NCBI RefSeq assembly: GCF_016908635.1
Contig: NZ_JAFBEG010000003.1
Location: forward strand, 123,196-187,195
DNA: 64,000 nucleotides
From: Sporohalobacter salinus
Lineage (GTDB): Bacteria; Bacillota; Halanaerobiia; Halobacteroidales; Acetohalobiaceae
Direction: 5' to 3'
Shown: piece by piece, positions 48,279 through 58,042 of the stretch
Layout of the letters: every line of letters begins with the position of its first letter
Position numbering within the stretch: position 1 is the first letter of the stretch
The notes under the pieces: model-generated
The model's database searches: none
What the model saw: only the letters and a program-made list of their open reading frames with translations
Told to the model about the DNA's origin: nothing
Translations under genes and position numbers: made by a program

Positions 48279-48791
48279 ATGGATTTAACAGATAAGATTA
48301 GAGTTATTGAAGACTTTCCTAAAGAAGGAATCGAGTTTAAAGATATTACTACTTTATTAAAAGATATTGAAGCTTACCAGCATGCTATTGACCAATTTGT
48401 TGAACGATATCAGGATTGTGATATAGATAGAATAATAGGAATTGAATCTAGAGGTTTTTTAATAGGAGCTCCACTGGCTTTAGAATTAGGTATAAGTTTT
48501 GTGCCAGCTAGAAAAGAAGGTAAGCTGCCAGCAGAAGTAGTTCAAGCAGAGTATGACCTTGAGTATGGTACTAGTACTTTGGAGCTACACTGTGATGCTA
48601 TTGAGAAAGGAGATGAAGTTTTAATTGTAGATGATCTTTTAGCTACAGGTGGAACAGTTAAAGCAGCAACTGAATTAGTAGAGAGACTTGATGGAGAAGT
48701 AGTTGAATTAGCCTTTTTATTAGAGTTATCATTTTTAGAAGGGCGTGATGAATTAACAGATTATGATATATATTCAGTAATTATTGAATAA
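48279..48791 (+). CDS. apt: adenine phosphoribosyltransferase
   Basis: Makes AMP from adenine and PRPP (purine salvage). The 170-residue protein has DFPKEGIEFKDITTLLKD near the start, GIESRGFLIGAPLAL near 60, RKEGKLP, and the PRPP loop VLIVDDLLATGGTVKAA near 120. It lies between recJ and relA as in Bacillus. Length is typical. Confidence 0.97.
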   Translation: MDLTDKIRVIEDFPKEGIEFKDITTLLKDIEAYQHAIDQFVERYQDCDIDRIIGIESRGFLIGAPLALELGISFVPARKEGKLPAEVVQAEYDLEYGTSTLELHCDAIEKGDEVLIVDDLLATGGTVKAATELVERLDGEVVELAFLLELSFLEGRDELTDYDIYSVIIE

Positions 48792-48821
48792 ATTCAGGTT
48801 TGAACAAAGGAGATTTAGAGA

Positions 48822-51032
48822 ATGATAAGAGTAAAAGAGGAGAATGAAGGAGTAGAAAATATGGCTTTAGATGATTTACTTGAGAAGATAAAATCTTATA
48901 CTAATGATCCTGACCTTGAATTGATTACTAAAGCCTATGAGTTTGCTAGGGATGCTCATGAAGGTCAGTATCGTGTTTCAGGGGAGGCCTTTGTTGAACA
49001 TCCTTTGGGTGTAGCTCTGATCATGGCTGAACTAGAGTTAGATATAATTTCTATTACTGGTGCCTTACTACATGATGTAGTTGAAGATACAGAAGTTTCT
49101 TTTGCTCAGCTTAGAAATGAGTTTGGAGAGGAAATTACTTTATTAGTAAATGGGGTAACTAAGTTAAGTAAGATAGCCTTTAAATCTCGGGAAGAACAAC
49201 AGGCTGAGAGTTTGCGAAAGATGTTTTTAGCTATGGCTAAGGATATTAGAGTGATTTTAATTAAATTATCTGATAGACTTCATAATATGAGAACACTTGA
49301 ATATCTATCCCAAGATAAGCAGGAGCGGATAGCGCAAGAAACTTTAGAAATTTATGCTCCTTTAGCCCATAGATTAGGAATTTTCACATTAAAATGGGAA
49401 TTAGAAGACTTAAGTTTTAAACATTTAGAGCCGAATAAATATTATGAACTGTCCAATAAGGTAGCTAAGAATCGTAATGAACGAGAAGAATATATTGATA
49501 GATGTATTTCTAAAATAGAAGAAAGATTGGAATTAGAGAAAATTGATGCTAATATTTATGGACGTCCTAAACATTTATATAGTATCTATCAGAAGATGAA
49601 ACGTAAGAATAAAGATTTATCAGAAATCTATGATTTAGTTGCTTTAAGGGTTATTGTAAATGATGTTAAAGAATGCTATCAGGTTTTAGGAGCTATTCAT
49701 GAAATTTGGAATCCTATTCCTGGTAGAATTAAGGATTATGTAGCTATGCCTAAATCAAATATGTATCAATCACTTCATACAACAGTTATTGGTCCAAAAG
49801 GAGAACCATTAGAAATTCAGATTAGAACTCAGGAGATGCATAGAACTGCTGAATATGGGGTAGCTGCGCATTGGCGTTATAAAGAAGGGAAAAAGGATAA
49901 TGAAAAAGCAGCTAAAAAGATTTCCTGGTTAAGGCAACTTTTAGAGTGGCAAAAAGACCTTCAGGACGCAACAGAATTTATGGAAACTCTAAAAGTAGAT
50001 TTATTTGAAGATGAGGTTTTTGTTTTTACTCCGCAAGGGGATGTGATTTCTTTACCTAGTGAGGCAACTCCAGTTGATTTTGCTTATAATATTCATACTG
50101 AAGTTGGACATAGTTGTGTAGGAGCTAAAGTTAATGATAAATTAGTTCCTCTAGAGTATAAATTGGAGAATGGTGATATAGTTGAGATACTTACTTCTAA
50201 AAATAATAGTGGTCCTAGTCGAGATTGGTTGAATTTTATTAAAACTTCTCGAGCTAAAAGTAAAATCAAACGATGGTTTAAACAACAACGGCGCGGTGAG
50301 GCTGTTGATAAAGGCAAAGATAGTTTAGAACAAAAACTGAAGAAGTATAATATTCAATTAAAGGAAGAGGAAAAAGAAGCCAAATTAAAAGAAATAGCTC
50401 ATAAATTAGGCCGTTCTAGTGTTAAGGATTTATATGCTGCTATTGGTTATAATAAAGTAAAGACTTCTCAGGTGATTAATAAATTGCGTCCCGAGAAAGA
50501 AAGGGAGAAGGATAAATCCCCAGAAGAAATATTAAAAAAACTTCAGGAAAAAACAAAGGTGAAGCGTAGAAGTAAAGAAGATAAAGGGATTAGAGTTAAA
50601 GGCATGGAAGGTTTGTTAGTTCGAATTGCTAAGTGTTGTAATCCAGTTCCTGGTGATGAAATTGTAGGGTATATTACCAGAGGCCGAGGGGTTTCTGTCC
50701 ATCGGAGTGATTGTTCTAATATAAATAATCTATTAGAAGAGAATGAAGACCGAGGAATAGAAGTAGAATGGAATATTAAACAGGAAACATCTTATGAAGT
50801 TGCTTTAGAAATTGAAGCTTTAAATCAACAGGCCCTTTTGAATGATTTAACAAATGTAATATCTAATGCTCAATTAAGTATTACAACTATCAATGCCCAG
50901 ACGACTAAAGATGGTTTTGCCCATGTTTATCTTGTGATTGAGATTAGTAGTTTAGAACATATGAATGATATTATGAATAAAATTGATAGAATAGAGGGAG
51001 TACTGGATGTTCAACGGGCAAATCCTAATTAA
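48822..51032 (+). CDS. relA: bifunctional (p)ppGpp synthetase/hydrolase
   Basis: Makes and degrades the stringent-response alarmone. The 736-residue protein has an intact HD hydrolase domain (HPLGVALIMAEL, LLHDVVEDTE near 75), a synthetase domain (YGRPKHLYSIYQKM, YDLVALRVIV, YQSLHTTVIGPKGEPLEIQIRT partly quoted), a TGS domain (VFVFTPQGDVISLPSEATPVDFAY), a CC/zinc-finger-like region (RIAKCCNPVPGDEIVGYITRG) and a C-terminal ACT domain. Start ATG 48822 is behind AAAGGAG; ATG 48861 also has a good site. Both activities should be present. Confidence 0.96.
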   Translation: MIRVKEENEGVENMALDDLLEKIKSYTNDPDLELITKAYEFARDAHEGQYRVSGEAFVEHPLGVALIMAELELDIISITGALLHDVVEDTEVSFAQLRNEFGEEITLLVNGVTKLSKIAFKSREEQQAESLRKMFLAMAKDIRVILIKLSDRLHNMRTLEYLSQDKQERIAQETLEIYAPLAHRLGIFTLKWELEDLSFKHLEPNKYYELSNKVAKNRNEREEYIDRCISKIEERLELEKIDANIYGRPKHLYSIYQKMKRKNKDLSEIYDLVALRVIVNDVKECYQVLGAIHEIWNPIPGRIKDYVAMPKSNMYQSLHTTVIGPKGEPLEIQIRTQEMHRTAEYGVAAHWRYKEGKKDNEKAAKKISWLRQLLEWQKDLQDATEFMETLKVDLFEDEVFVFTPQGDVISLPSEATPVDFAYNIHTEVGHSCVGAKVNDKLVPLEYKLENGDIVEILTSKNNSGPSRDWLNFIKTSRAKSKIKRWFKQQRRGEAVDKGKDSLEQKLKKYNIQLKEEEKEAKLKEIAHKLGRSSVKDLYAAIGYNKVKTSQVINKLRPEKEREKDKSPEEILKKLQEKTKVKRRSKEDKGIRVKGMEGLLVRIAKCCNPVPGDEIVGYITRGRGVSVHRSDCSNINNLLEENEDRGIEVEWNIKQETSYEVALEIEALNQQALLNDLTNVISNAQLSITTINAQTTKDGFAHVYLVIEISSLEHMNDIMNKIDRIEGVLDVQRANPN

Positions 51033-51079
51033 TATCATATACAAAATAGTTGTAATTTAGTTTATTTAGGAGGGATAGA

Positions 51080-51529
51080 ATGCGAACTATAGTTCAGCGA
51101 GTTAAAGAAGCTGACGTAAGAGTAGAAAATAAAACAATAGGAGCAATAGATCAAGGATTACTTGTATTTGTAGGAATTAAAGATGGGGACAATGAAGAAG
51201 ATATTTCTTATCTAATTGATAAGATAGTTAATCTCAGAATTTTTGAAAATCAAGAAGGAAAGATGGATCTTTCAGCTAGTGATTTAGATTTAGAAGTTTT
51301 AGTTCTACCTCAATTTACTCTTTATGGCGATTGTAGAAGCGGAAAACGACCAGACTTTACAGCTGCAGCTCCTCCTGGAGAAGCCAAAAAACTTTTTGAG
51401 AAGTTTGTAGCTAGACTAGAAGAGTCCTCTATAAAAGTTGAAATAGGAGAATTTGGAACTATGATGGAAGTTGATTTTATTAATGATGGCCCAGTAACAA
51501 TTATGTTAGATAGCAATAAAGAATTCTAA
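51080..51529 (+). CDS. dtd: D-aminoacyl-tRNA deacylase
   Basis: Removes D-amino acids (and glycine mischarged on tRNA-Ala) from tRNA. The 149-residue protein begins [21 protein letters not shown] (partly quoted), has the [13 protein letters not shown] motif near 92 and GPVTIMLDS near the C-terminus, the Dtd active-site elements. ATG follows TAGGAGGGA. It sits in the relA-dtd order known from Bacillus. Confidence 0.96.
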   Translation: MRTIVQRVKEADVRVENKTIGAIDQGLLVFVGIKDGDNEEDISYLIDKIVNLRIFENQEGKMDLSASDLDLEVLVLPQFTLYGDCRSGKRPDFTAAAPPGEAKKLFEKFVARLEESSIKVEIGEFGTMMEVDFINDGPVTIMLDSNKEF

Positions 51530-51560
51530 AATTTAAAATAAATGTAGGGGAGGATTTGGA

Positions 51561-52181
51561 ATGGTTTTAAAGAAGATATCAGTAGGGTCTTTAGGTACAA
51601 ACTGCTATATTTTAGGAGATAAAAAAGTAGGGGAAGCACTTGTAATAGATCCAGGAGCTGAGGGAGAAAAAATTTTAGATTTGATTAATGAATTAGATTT
51701 AGAGCTTAACTATATAGTTAATACTCATGGTCATCATGATCATATTGGTGCTAATCAATTTCTATTAGAAAATAGCCAAGCTGAACTTATGATTCATCAA
51801 GATGATAGCGAATTTTTAGTTGATCCTCAGAAAAATTTGAGCTCTTCTACTCTCTTAGGTGAAGTTGAGGAGCCTAAGGCCGATAGATTATTAACTGAAG
51901 GAGATGAAGTCATTTGTGGACAATGGGAATTAGAAGTAATTCATACTCCTGGTCATACTCCAGGTGGAATATCACTTTTAGGTAATGATAAATTATTTGT
52001 AGGGGACACTATATTTGCTATGGGAGTAGGTAGAACTGATTTTTCTCATGGATCCAAAAAAGTATTAATGGATTCAATTCAAGAGAAGTTATTACTCCTT
52101 GACGATGGATTAGAAGTTTTTCCCGGTCATGGACCAAATGGGAAATTAGGAGAGATTAAAGAAGAGAATCCCTATTTGTAA
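51561..52181 (+). CDS. metallo-beta-lactamase-fold hydrolase (glyoxalase II-like)
   Basis: A 206-residue protein with the zinc motif THGHHDHIGAN near 54, HTPGHTPGG near 130, GDTIFAMGVGRTD near 150 and FPGHGP near 190. This set fits the glyoxalase II/YqgX-like subgroup that splits thioesters; the substrate is not certain. It follows dtd by 31 bases, an arrangement seen in many Clostridia. ATG has GTAGGGGAGGA upstream. Confidence 0.88.
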   Translation: MVLKKISVGSLGTNCYILGDKKVGEALVIDPGAEGEKILDLINELDLELNYIVNTHGHHDHIGANQFLLENSQAELMIHQDDSEFLVDPQKNLSSSTLLGEVEEPKADRLLTEGDEVICGQWELEVIHTPGHTPGGISLLGNDKLFVGDTIFAMGVGRTDFSHGSKKVLMDSIQEKLLLLDDGLEVFPGHGPNGKLGEIKEENPYL

Positions 52182-52209
52182 TTAATGGCAAATTTATCAA
52201 ATCTGGAAG

Positions 52210-52238
52210 TTGACATCTTGAAGTAGATAAGTTACAAT
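52210..52238 (+). promoter_or_regulatory. promoter of the PpiC-type foldase gene
   Basis: TTGACA (52210-52215) and TACAAT (52233-52238) with a 17-base spacer. Confidence 0.82.
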
Positions 52239-52290
52239 GGAAAAGGAAAGTATGATTCAATTTATTCATAATCTAAAGGAGGCTAATTTA

Positions 52291-53769
52291 ATGATTTTTG
52301 ATAATTTAAGAAATAATTCTAGAATATTGATTTATATAGTCATTATTGCTTTTGTTGGTGGAGGGGTATTAGTAGGTTTAAGTGGTTACTTTACTAATTC
52401 ATCAAATACTCCATCACAGAATCAGGCTGCGCATGCTCAGCAGCGGAAAAAGAATATTGCTGTAGTTAATGGAGAGCAGATTAGTTATTCTGATTTTCAA
52501 AGAGGATTACAGAGATTTCAGCAGCGAAGTCGAAGACAGATTGGTAATAGTCAGGTTTTAACTATTAAAAATAGAGTTTTACAGCAGATGATTGATCAGA
52601 GACTATTGTTACAGAAAGCTAAAGAAAAAGATATAAAAGTAAAAGTTAGTGATAAAGAAGTAGATACACAGCTGAATAAATGGATTGACAGTACTTCAAA
52701 ATCTAGAGATGAAATTGAAAAACTGTTAAAGGATAAAGGTTCTAGTATGACTAAGATTAAAGAACAGTTAAGAAAAGGAATGAAAAAACAAAGAACGTTA
52801 CAAAAGATGATTCAACAAACTCAAGATGATGTTGAAATAACTGATAAAGAGCTTAAAAATGCTTATGAAAAGGTAACAGCTAGTCATATTTTAATTAAGA
52901 CTGACGAGCGCAGTGATAAAAAAGCTAAGGCAAAAGCTGAAAAAATCTTAGCTGAAGTTAAAAATGGAAAAGATTTTTCTAAAGCAGCTAAGGAATATTC
53001 TGAAGGACCATCTGGTGAGAAAGGCGGTAAATTAGGTACTTTTGGACATGGGAAAATGGTACCTGGTTTTGAAAAAGTAGCCTTTAATTTGAAAAAAGGT
53101 GAAATTAGTCAACCGGTTAAGACTAAGTTTGGCTATCATATTATAAAGGTAATTGACAGGAAAGAAGCAGAAGGAAAAGAATTTACAAAAGCAAAACCTA
53201 AGTTGAAAAAGAAACTGAAGCAGAAAAAAGGTAAACAAGCTGTTGAGCAGTTAATCAATAATTATAGGGAAGAAGCTGATATTGAGATCAATTCTGCAGA
53301 GTTAAAAGCTTATAGAGCAGCCCAAAATGATAACTATGAAAAAGCAGTTACGGAATATAATAAAGCTTTAAATCAAGGCAGAACAGGAGCTTACGTATAT
53401 AGTGGGTTAGCTCAAGCTTATCAGCAGCAGGATAAGAAAGATAAGGCAATTGAAATTTATAAAAAAGCTATTGAAAAGAGTCCAGAGGATTCTCAAATAA
53501 GATTTGCTCTTAGCACTTTATATCAGCAGACAGGCAAGAAAGATAAAGCAGTTAAACAGTTAGATAAGGTAGCTGAGTCTGCAGGAGATAATTTATTAGT
53601 TCATTATCGTCTTCAGGCTTTATATAAAAAGTTAGGTCATGAAAAGAAGGCGAAAGAGGAAATGGAGAAGGTTAAAAAGTTACAGAAAAAAGCTTCAGAA
53701 AAACGAAAACAACTTCAGAAAAAAGCTCGAAAGCAACAAAAGCAGCAAAAGAAACAAAAAACAGAATAA
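52291..53769 (+). CDS. membrane-anchored PpiC-type peptidyl-prolyl isomerase with TPR repeats
   Basis: A 492-residue protein. A membrane anchor (about 11-33) is followed by a SurA/PpiD-like N-terminal domain (VVNGEQISYSDFQRGL near 58), a parvulin domain (about 195-295: TASHILIKTDERSDKKA, GGKLGTFGHGKMVPGFEKVA, FGYHIIKVIDR), then at least three TPR-like units (about 335-465) and a very Lys/Gln-rich tail. It should fold exported proteins outside the cytoplasmic membrane. ATG 52291 has AAAGGAGG eight bases upstream. Parvulin plus TPR on one chain is less common than PrsA or PpiD. Confidence 0.88.
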   Translation: MIFDNLRNNSRILIYIVIIAFVGGGVLVGLSGYFTNSSNTPSQNQAAHAQQRKKNIAVVNGEQISYSDFQRGLQRFQQRSRRQIGNSQVLTIKNRVLQQMIDQRLLLQKAKEKDIKVKVSDKEVDTQLNKWIDSTSKSRDEIEKLLKDKGSSMTKIKEQLRKGMKKQRTLQKMIQQTQDDVEITDKELKNAYEKVTASHILIKTDERSDKKAKAKAEKILAEVKNGKDFSKAAKEYSEGPSGEKGGKLGTFGHGKMVPGFEKVAFNLKKGEISQPVKTKFGYHIIKVIDRKEAEGKEFTKAKPKLKKKLKQKKGKQAVEQLINNYREEADIEINSAELKAYRAAQNDNYEKAVTEYNKALNQGRTGAYVYSGLAQAYQQQDKKDKAIEIYKKAIEKSPEDSQIRFALSTLYQQTGKKDKAVKQLDKVAESAGDNLLVHYRLQALYKKLGHEKKAKEEMEKVKKLQKKASEKRKQLQKKARKQQKQQKKQKTE

Positions 53770-53810
53770 ATAGGAAAGAAAATAATTGAGGGTTGGTAGG
53801 AGGTTTTTAG

Positions 53811-55073
53811 ATGAGTATTAGTAAACCGAGAGGAACAAACGATATATTACCAGAGGATAGTCTTAAATGGCAGTATATAGAGGATGTTACTCGGGATGTT
53901 TGTGTTAGATATAATTATGAAGAGATTAGAACACCGATTTTTGAAAATACTAACCTCTTTAGGAGAGGAATCGGTGAAGCAACAGATATTGTAGAAAAAG
54001 AAATGTATACCTTCAATGATAAAGGAGGACGAAGCGTTACGCTTCGTCCTGAAGGTACTGCTTCAGTAGTTAGAGCTTTTTTAGAACATAAAATTTATGG
54101 ACAGGCCCAACCAACTAAATACTTTTATTATGGACCGATGTTTAGATATGAACGGCCACAGTCTGGTCGATATCGACAATTCCATCAGATGGGAGTTGAA
54201 GTATTAGGAACTGATAGTCCGGCTATTGATGCCGAAGTTATCAGTTTGGGCTTACATATTTTAACAGAATTAGGTTTATCTGATCTTGAAGTTCATTTAA
54301 ACAGTGTTGGCTGTCCGGAATGTAGAGAAAAATATAGAGAAAAGCTAAGGAACTATTTTGAAGATGATTTGGAAGAATTATGTTCAGATTGTCAATCAAG
54401 ATATGATCGAAATCCATTAAGAATTTTAGACTGTAAAAATAAGGGATGTCAGGAATATACTGTTGATTCTCCAGAAATTATTGATTCACTTTGTAAAGAA
54501 TGTGCAAATCATTTTGAGGAAGTACAGAGTTATCTCAGTAGCTTAGATATAGACTATATCATAGATTCTAATTTAGTGCGGGGATTGGATTATTATACTA
54601 AGACAGCTTTTGAAATTATGTATACAGGTCTTGGTGCTCAGGATACTATTTTTGGCGGTGGTCGTTACGATGGTTTGGCCGAAGAGATAGGAGATCGAGA
54701 CATTCCTGGTATTGGTTTTGCCATGGGGATGGAACGAATAATTTTAGCTTTAGAAGAACAGAATATAGATTTGCCTTTAACAACTGATCTTGATCTTTTT
54801 ATTACTACAATTGGTCAAAGAGCACAAGAAACTGCTTTTGAGTATCTCTATCAGCTACGTCGGGCCGGGTTTAAAGTAGAAATGGATTATCTGGATCGAA
54901 GTGTTAAAGGACAGATGAAGTGTGCTGATCGTACTAATGCTCAATATAGTATTATTTTAGGTGATAATGAATTGGAGAAAAGAACAGCTACTATCAGAAA
55001 TATGGAGACAGGAGAAGAAATAGAAATTAAATTAGATAATTTGGTTGAGGAAATGAATGAATTGATAGTATAG
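53811..55073 (+). CDS. hisS: histidyl-tRNA synthetase
   Basis: A class II synthetase of 420 residues. It has KPRGTNDILPEDSLKW at the start, motif 2 (PTKYFYYGPMFRYERPQSGRYRQFHQMGVE in parts), the histidine motif LVRGLDYYTKTAFEI, motif 3 GIGFAMGMERIILAL and the C-terminal anticodon domain. A perfect 11-bp inverted repeat with a TTA loop (54026-54050) lies in the coding sequence. aspS follows 18 bases later, the usual Firmicute order. Confidence 0.97.
   Translation: MSISKPRGTNDILPEDSLKWQYIEDVTRDVCVRYNYEEIRTPIFENTNLFRRGIGEATDIVEKEMYTFNDKGGRSVTLRPEGTASVVRAFLEHKIYGQAQPTKYFYYGPMFRYERPQSGRYRQFHQMGVEVLGTDSPAIDAEVISLGLHILTELGLSDLEVHLNSVGCPECREKYREKLRNYFEDDLEELCSDCQSRYDRNPLRILDCKNKGCQEYTVDSPEIIDSLCKECANHFEEVQSYLSSLDIDYIIDSNLVRGLDYYTKTAFEIMYTGLGAQDTIFGGGRYDGLAEEIGDRDIPGIGFAMGMERIILALEEQNIDLPLTTDLDLFITTIGQRAQETAFEYLYQLRRAGFKVEMDYLDRSVKGQMKCADRTNAQYSIILGDNELEKRTATIRNMETGEEIEIKLDNLVEEMNELIV
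54026..54050. repeat. perfect 11-bp inverted repeat with TTA loop inside hisS
   Basis: AGGACGAAGCG (54026-54036), loop TTA, exact complement (54040-54050). It encodes the conserved GRSVTLRPEG region, so it may be a by-product of coding, but its form matches the repeat at 28752. Confidence 0.75.
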
Positions 55074-55091
55074 ATTAGGAGGTAATTGTTG

Positions 55092-56876
55092 ATGACAGCC
55101 ATGAAGGATTTAGAAAGAGACTATTACTGTGGTGAATTAAGTAGTGAAGAAATAGGTGAAGAAGTGACGTTGATGGGGTGGGTACAGCGTCGGCGTGATC
55201 ATGGTGGATTGATTTTTAGTGATTTGCGGGATAGATTTGGTTTAGTGCAGGTAGTTTTTAGTCCACAAGAAGCAAAAGAAGCATTCAAAAAAGCAGAAAA
55301 CTTACGTAAAGAGTATGTAATTGCAGTAACTGGTGAGGTGAATAAACGTCCAGAAGGTACTATCAATCCTGAGCTTGCTACTGGAGAGATAGAGGTTAAT
55401 GTTAAGGAAATAGAAATTTTGAATGAAGCTGATACTCCTCCACTGCAGATTGCTGAGGATTCAGAGGTAGGAGAAGACCTTCGCTTAAAATATAGATATT
55501 TGGATTTGCGGAGACCTGATATGCAGGAGAATATGATTTTGAGACATAAAGTTAAGAAAGCAGTTAGGAATTACTTAGATGAAAAAGATTTTTTAGAAAT
55601 TGAAACTCCAATGTTGACTAAGAGTACTCCAGAAGGAGCTAGAGATTATTTAGTACCAAGTCGTGTCAATACTGGGGAGTTCTATGCTTTACCTCAGTCG
55701 CCACAACTATTTAAACAGTTACTTATGGTTTCTGGTATGGAACGTTATTATCAGATTACAAGGTGCTTTAGAGATGAAGATTTAAGAGCTGATCGTCAGC
55801 CAGAATTTACCCAAATAGATATGGAAATGTCTTTTGTAGATGAAGATGATGTTATTTCATTAGTAGAGGGTATGGTTCAGGAAATTTTTGTTACTGCTGG
55901 TTTAGATAAGCCGACAGAATTTTCATATATGAGTTATCAAGAAGCTATGGATAGATTCGGGACTGACCGACCGGATTTGAGATTTGGTTTAGAGTTGATT
56001 GATATATCAGAGATAGTGAAAGATTCGGAATTTAATGTCTTTAGTGGAACAGTTGCTAATGGTGGAGAAGTAAAAGGCATTAATGCCAAAGGTTGTGCTG
56101 ATTTTTCTCGTAAAGATCTTGATGATCTAACTGATTATGTAGGAAATTATGGAGCGAAAGGATTAGCTTGGATTGCTTTAAGAGAAGATGGCCTTAATTC
56201 TCCAATTAGTAAATTTTTAAGTGAAGAAGAATTGACAGAAATTCAGGACAAAATGGAAGCTGAAGAAGGGGATTTATTATTATTTGTAGCTGATAAACCT
56301 AAAGTGGTTGCTGCTGCATTAGGACATCTAAGATTGAAATTAGCTCGTAGATTAGATTTAATCAATCAGGATGAATTTAACTTTGTTTGGATTACCGATT
56401 TTCCATTATTAGAGAGAGAGGAAGATAGATTAGTTTCATTACACCATCCATTTACAGCACCGCAGGATGAAGATATTGATTTATTAGATAGCAAACCTAC
56501 AGAGGTTAAAGCTAAAGCTTATGATTTAGTTCTCAATGGTACTGAATTAGGTGGGGGAAGTATTAGAATTCATGATCGGGATTTACAGGAGAAAATTTTT
56601 GAACTTCTTTCTTTAAGTGAGGAGGAAATTGATAAAAAATTTGGTTTTTTACTAGAAGCTTTTGATTATGGAACTCCTCCACATGGTGGAATTGCCTTTG
56701 GGCTAGATAGATTAGTTATGTTATTAGGTAGATTAGAAACAATTCGTGATGTAATTGCTTTTCCTAAGACTCAAAATGCTACTTGTTTATTGACAGAAGC
56801 TCCTTCTAGGGTAGCAGAAGAACAGCTTGAAGAATTACATTTGGAAGTTCAAGAAGATGAAATTGAGGTTGAATAA
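55092..56876 (+). CDS. aspS: aspartyl-tRNA synthetase
   Basis: A 594-residue bacterial-type AspRS: N-terminal OB fold ([28 protein letters not shown] in part), motif 2 ([30 protein letters not shown] in part), the bacterial GAD insertion, and motif 3 ([13 protein letters not shown]). ATG 55092 is nine bases after AGGAGG; two TTG codons just before are alternatives. Whether it also charges tRNA-Asn cannot be read here. The 6S RNA gene lies just downstream, as in Bacillus. Confidence 0.97.
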   Translation: MTAMKDLERDYYCGELSSEEIGEEVTLMGWVQRRRDHGGLIFSDLRDRFGLVQVVFSPQEAKEAFKKAENLRKEYVIAVTGEVNKRPEGTINPELATGEIEVNVKEIEILNEADTPPLQIAEDSEVGEDLRLKYRYLDLRRPDMQENMILRHKVKKAVRNYLDEKDFLEIETPMLTKSTPEGARDYLVPSRVNTGEFYALPQSPQLFKQLLMVSGMERYYQITRCFRDEDLRADRQPEFTQIDMEMSFVDEDDVISLVEGMVQEIFVTAGLDKPTEFSYMSYQEAMDRFGTDRPDLRFGLELIDISEIVKDSEFNVFSGTVANGGEVKGINAKGCADFSRKDLDDLTDYVGNYGAKGLAWIALREDGLNSPISKFLSEEELTEIQDKMEAEEGDLLLFVADKPKVVAAALGHLRLKLARRLDLINQDEFNFVWITDFPLLEREEDRLVSLHHPFTAPQDEDIDLLDSKPTEVKAKAYDLVLNGTELGGGSIRIHDRDLQEKIFELLSLSEEEIDKKFGFLLEAFDYGTPPHGGIAFGLDRLVMLLGRLETIRDVIAFPKTQNATCLLTEAPSRVAEEQLEELHLEVQEDEIEVE

Positions 56877-56947
56877 TTTGGTTAATATAAGGGTTATATT
56901 TACAGTTGCAAATAAGTTTTAAGTATGATACTGCCTTTATAGATTAT

Positions 56948-57143
56948 TATAATATCAGTTTGTTCTACTGTGTGCGTGCTAGGATTTATATTTTGCCCAA
57001 ACACTAAATTATGGGAGCCTGGCTTCCAGTTGTGGCGTATAAGCCTTCAATGAGTGGACATATAAATCAGCTGGGAGGGCCCCACTTAGTAGAAAGCGAG
57101 CAAAAATATGAGTTCTTGCGGCACGGTGGAACAGACATTATTT
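56948..57143 (+). ncRNA. ssrS: 6S RNA (with its -10 box)
   Basis: About 180 bases of non-coding RNA that binds the sigma-A holoenzyme. TATAAT (56948-56953) would start it near 56960. The ends pair: TGTTCTACTGTG near 56961-56972 with CACGGTGGAACA near 57122-57133, forming the long closing stem. The middle holds interrupted helices and a large open region, as 6S RNA needs. Location just after aspS equals that of the Bacillus 6S-1 gene bsrA. A terminator follows. Ends are approximate. Confidence 0.8.
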
Positions 57144-57175
57144 ATCTAGTTCTTAGATAGAACTAGATTTTTTTA
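57144..57175 (+). terminator. 6S RNA terminator
   Basis: ATCTAGTTCT (57144-57153) pairs with AGAACTAGAT (57159-57168) over 5 bases; seven Ts follow. Confidence 0.92.
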
Positions 57176-57244
57176 TTATAAAATTATAGTATGCAGATGC
57201 TTAGCAAGTATAAGAGGCTGTTAACTTTGTGTTTAGTAAATTTA

Positions 57245-57274
57245 TTGACAGAGTAATATTTTATTTGATATGAT
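57245..57274 (+). promoter_or_regulatory. promoter of the cyclo-ligase gene
   Basis: TTGACA (57245-57250) and TATGAT (57269-57274), spacer 18 bases. Confidence 0.7.
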
Positions 57275-57322
57275 TGATATAGGAAACTTTTCCAAAATTA
57301 AGTTTTAGGGGGGAGTGGTATA

Positions 57323-57910
57323 ATGTCGGCAGAAGAGGGGGAAGTGACTAAACAACAGCAGCGAGAGAGAGTTATCGATTATAGACAGCGGTTGACGGAT
57401 AAAGAATTATTACATAAGAGCATGGAAATTAAAAAGAAATTGTTTGAATTAGATGAGTTTGTCGAAGCAGAAATAATTATGTTTTATGTTGATTTCAGGA
57501 ACGAAGTTAAAACAGAATTTATGATTAAAGAAGCATTAAGTGAGGGGAAACGGGTTGTTATTCCCATTAGTCAAGTTGAGGATAGATCACTATTATTGTC
57601 TGAGTTGAAAGATTATGATCAAGAATTAGAAGTAGGAACTTATGATATTTTAGAACCGAAAGAAGAATATATTAGACCAGTTGATCACAGTGAATTAGAT
57701 TTAGTAATAGTTCCTGGAGTAGCTTTTGATGAAGATTGTAATCGTTTAGGCTATGGCGGGGGATATTATGATCGATTTTCTGCTAATTTAGATTCGCAGG
57801 TGAATAGATTAGCATTAGCGTTTGAAATTCAAATTGTAGATCAGGTAGTAACTGATGAACATGATTTACCAGTAGATAAAGTTTTAACTGAGAAAAGAGT
57901 GATTATATAA
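57323..57910 (+). CDS. 5-formyltetrahydrofolate cyclo-ligase
   Basis: Converts 5-formyl-tetrahydrofolate to 5,10-methenyl-tetrahydrofolate with ATP. The 195-residue protein has IMFYVDFRNEVKTEFMIKEAL near 55 (partly quoted), the DLVIVPGVAFDEDCNRLGYGGGYYDRF core near 130-155 (in parts), and a normal length. ATG is behind GGGGGGAGTGG. Its stop codon lies inside the following terminator palindrome. Confidence 0.94.
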   Translation: MSAEEGEVTKQQQRERVIDYRQRLTDKELLHKSMEIKKKLFELDEFVEAEIIMFYVDFRNEVKTEFMIKEALSEGKRVVIPISQVEDRSLLLSELKDYDQELEVGTYDILEPKEEYIRPVDHSELDLVIVPGVAFDEDCNRLGYGGGYYDRFSANLDSQVNRLALAFEIQIVDQVVTDEHDLPVDKVLTEKRVII

Positions 57911-57922
57911 TCACTCTTTTTT
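57893..57922 (+). terminator. terminator overlapping the cyclo-ligase stop codon
   Basis: A perfect 28-base palindrome (57893-57920) that contains the TAA stop, ending in a run of Ts. Confidence 0.88.
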
Positions 57923-58042
57923 AAAATTTGACTGTAATTATTTTGGTACTTATGATACTATATAGATGATAAATTAATAATCATTAGCAATTTATTTAGT
58001 TTGGTTAAATTATGTTTAATGTTTAGGAAGGGGCTAATTTAG

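Noticed and set aside
56948..57143. SRP RNA or tmRNA as identity of the non-coding RNA after aspS
   Set aside because: The conserved SRP tetraloop region and the tmRNA tRNA-like ends are absent, whereas the closing stem and gene order fit 6S RNA.
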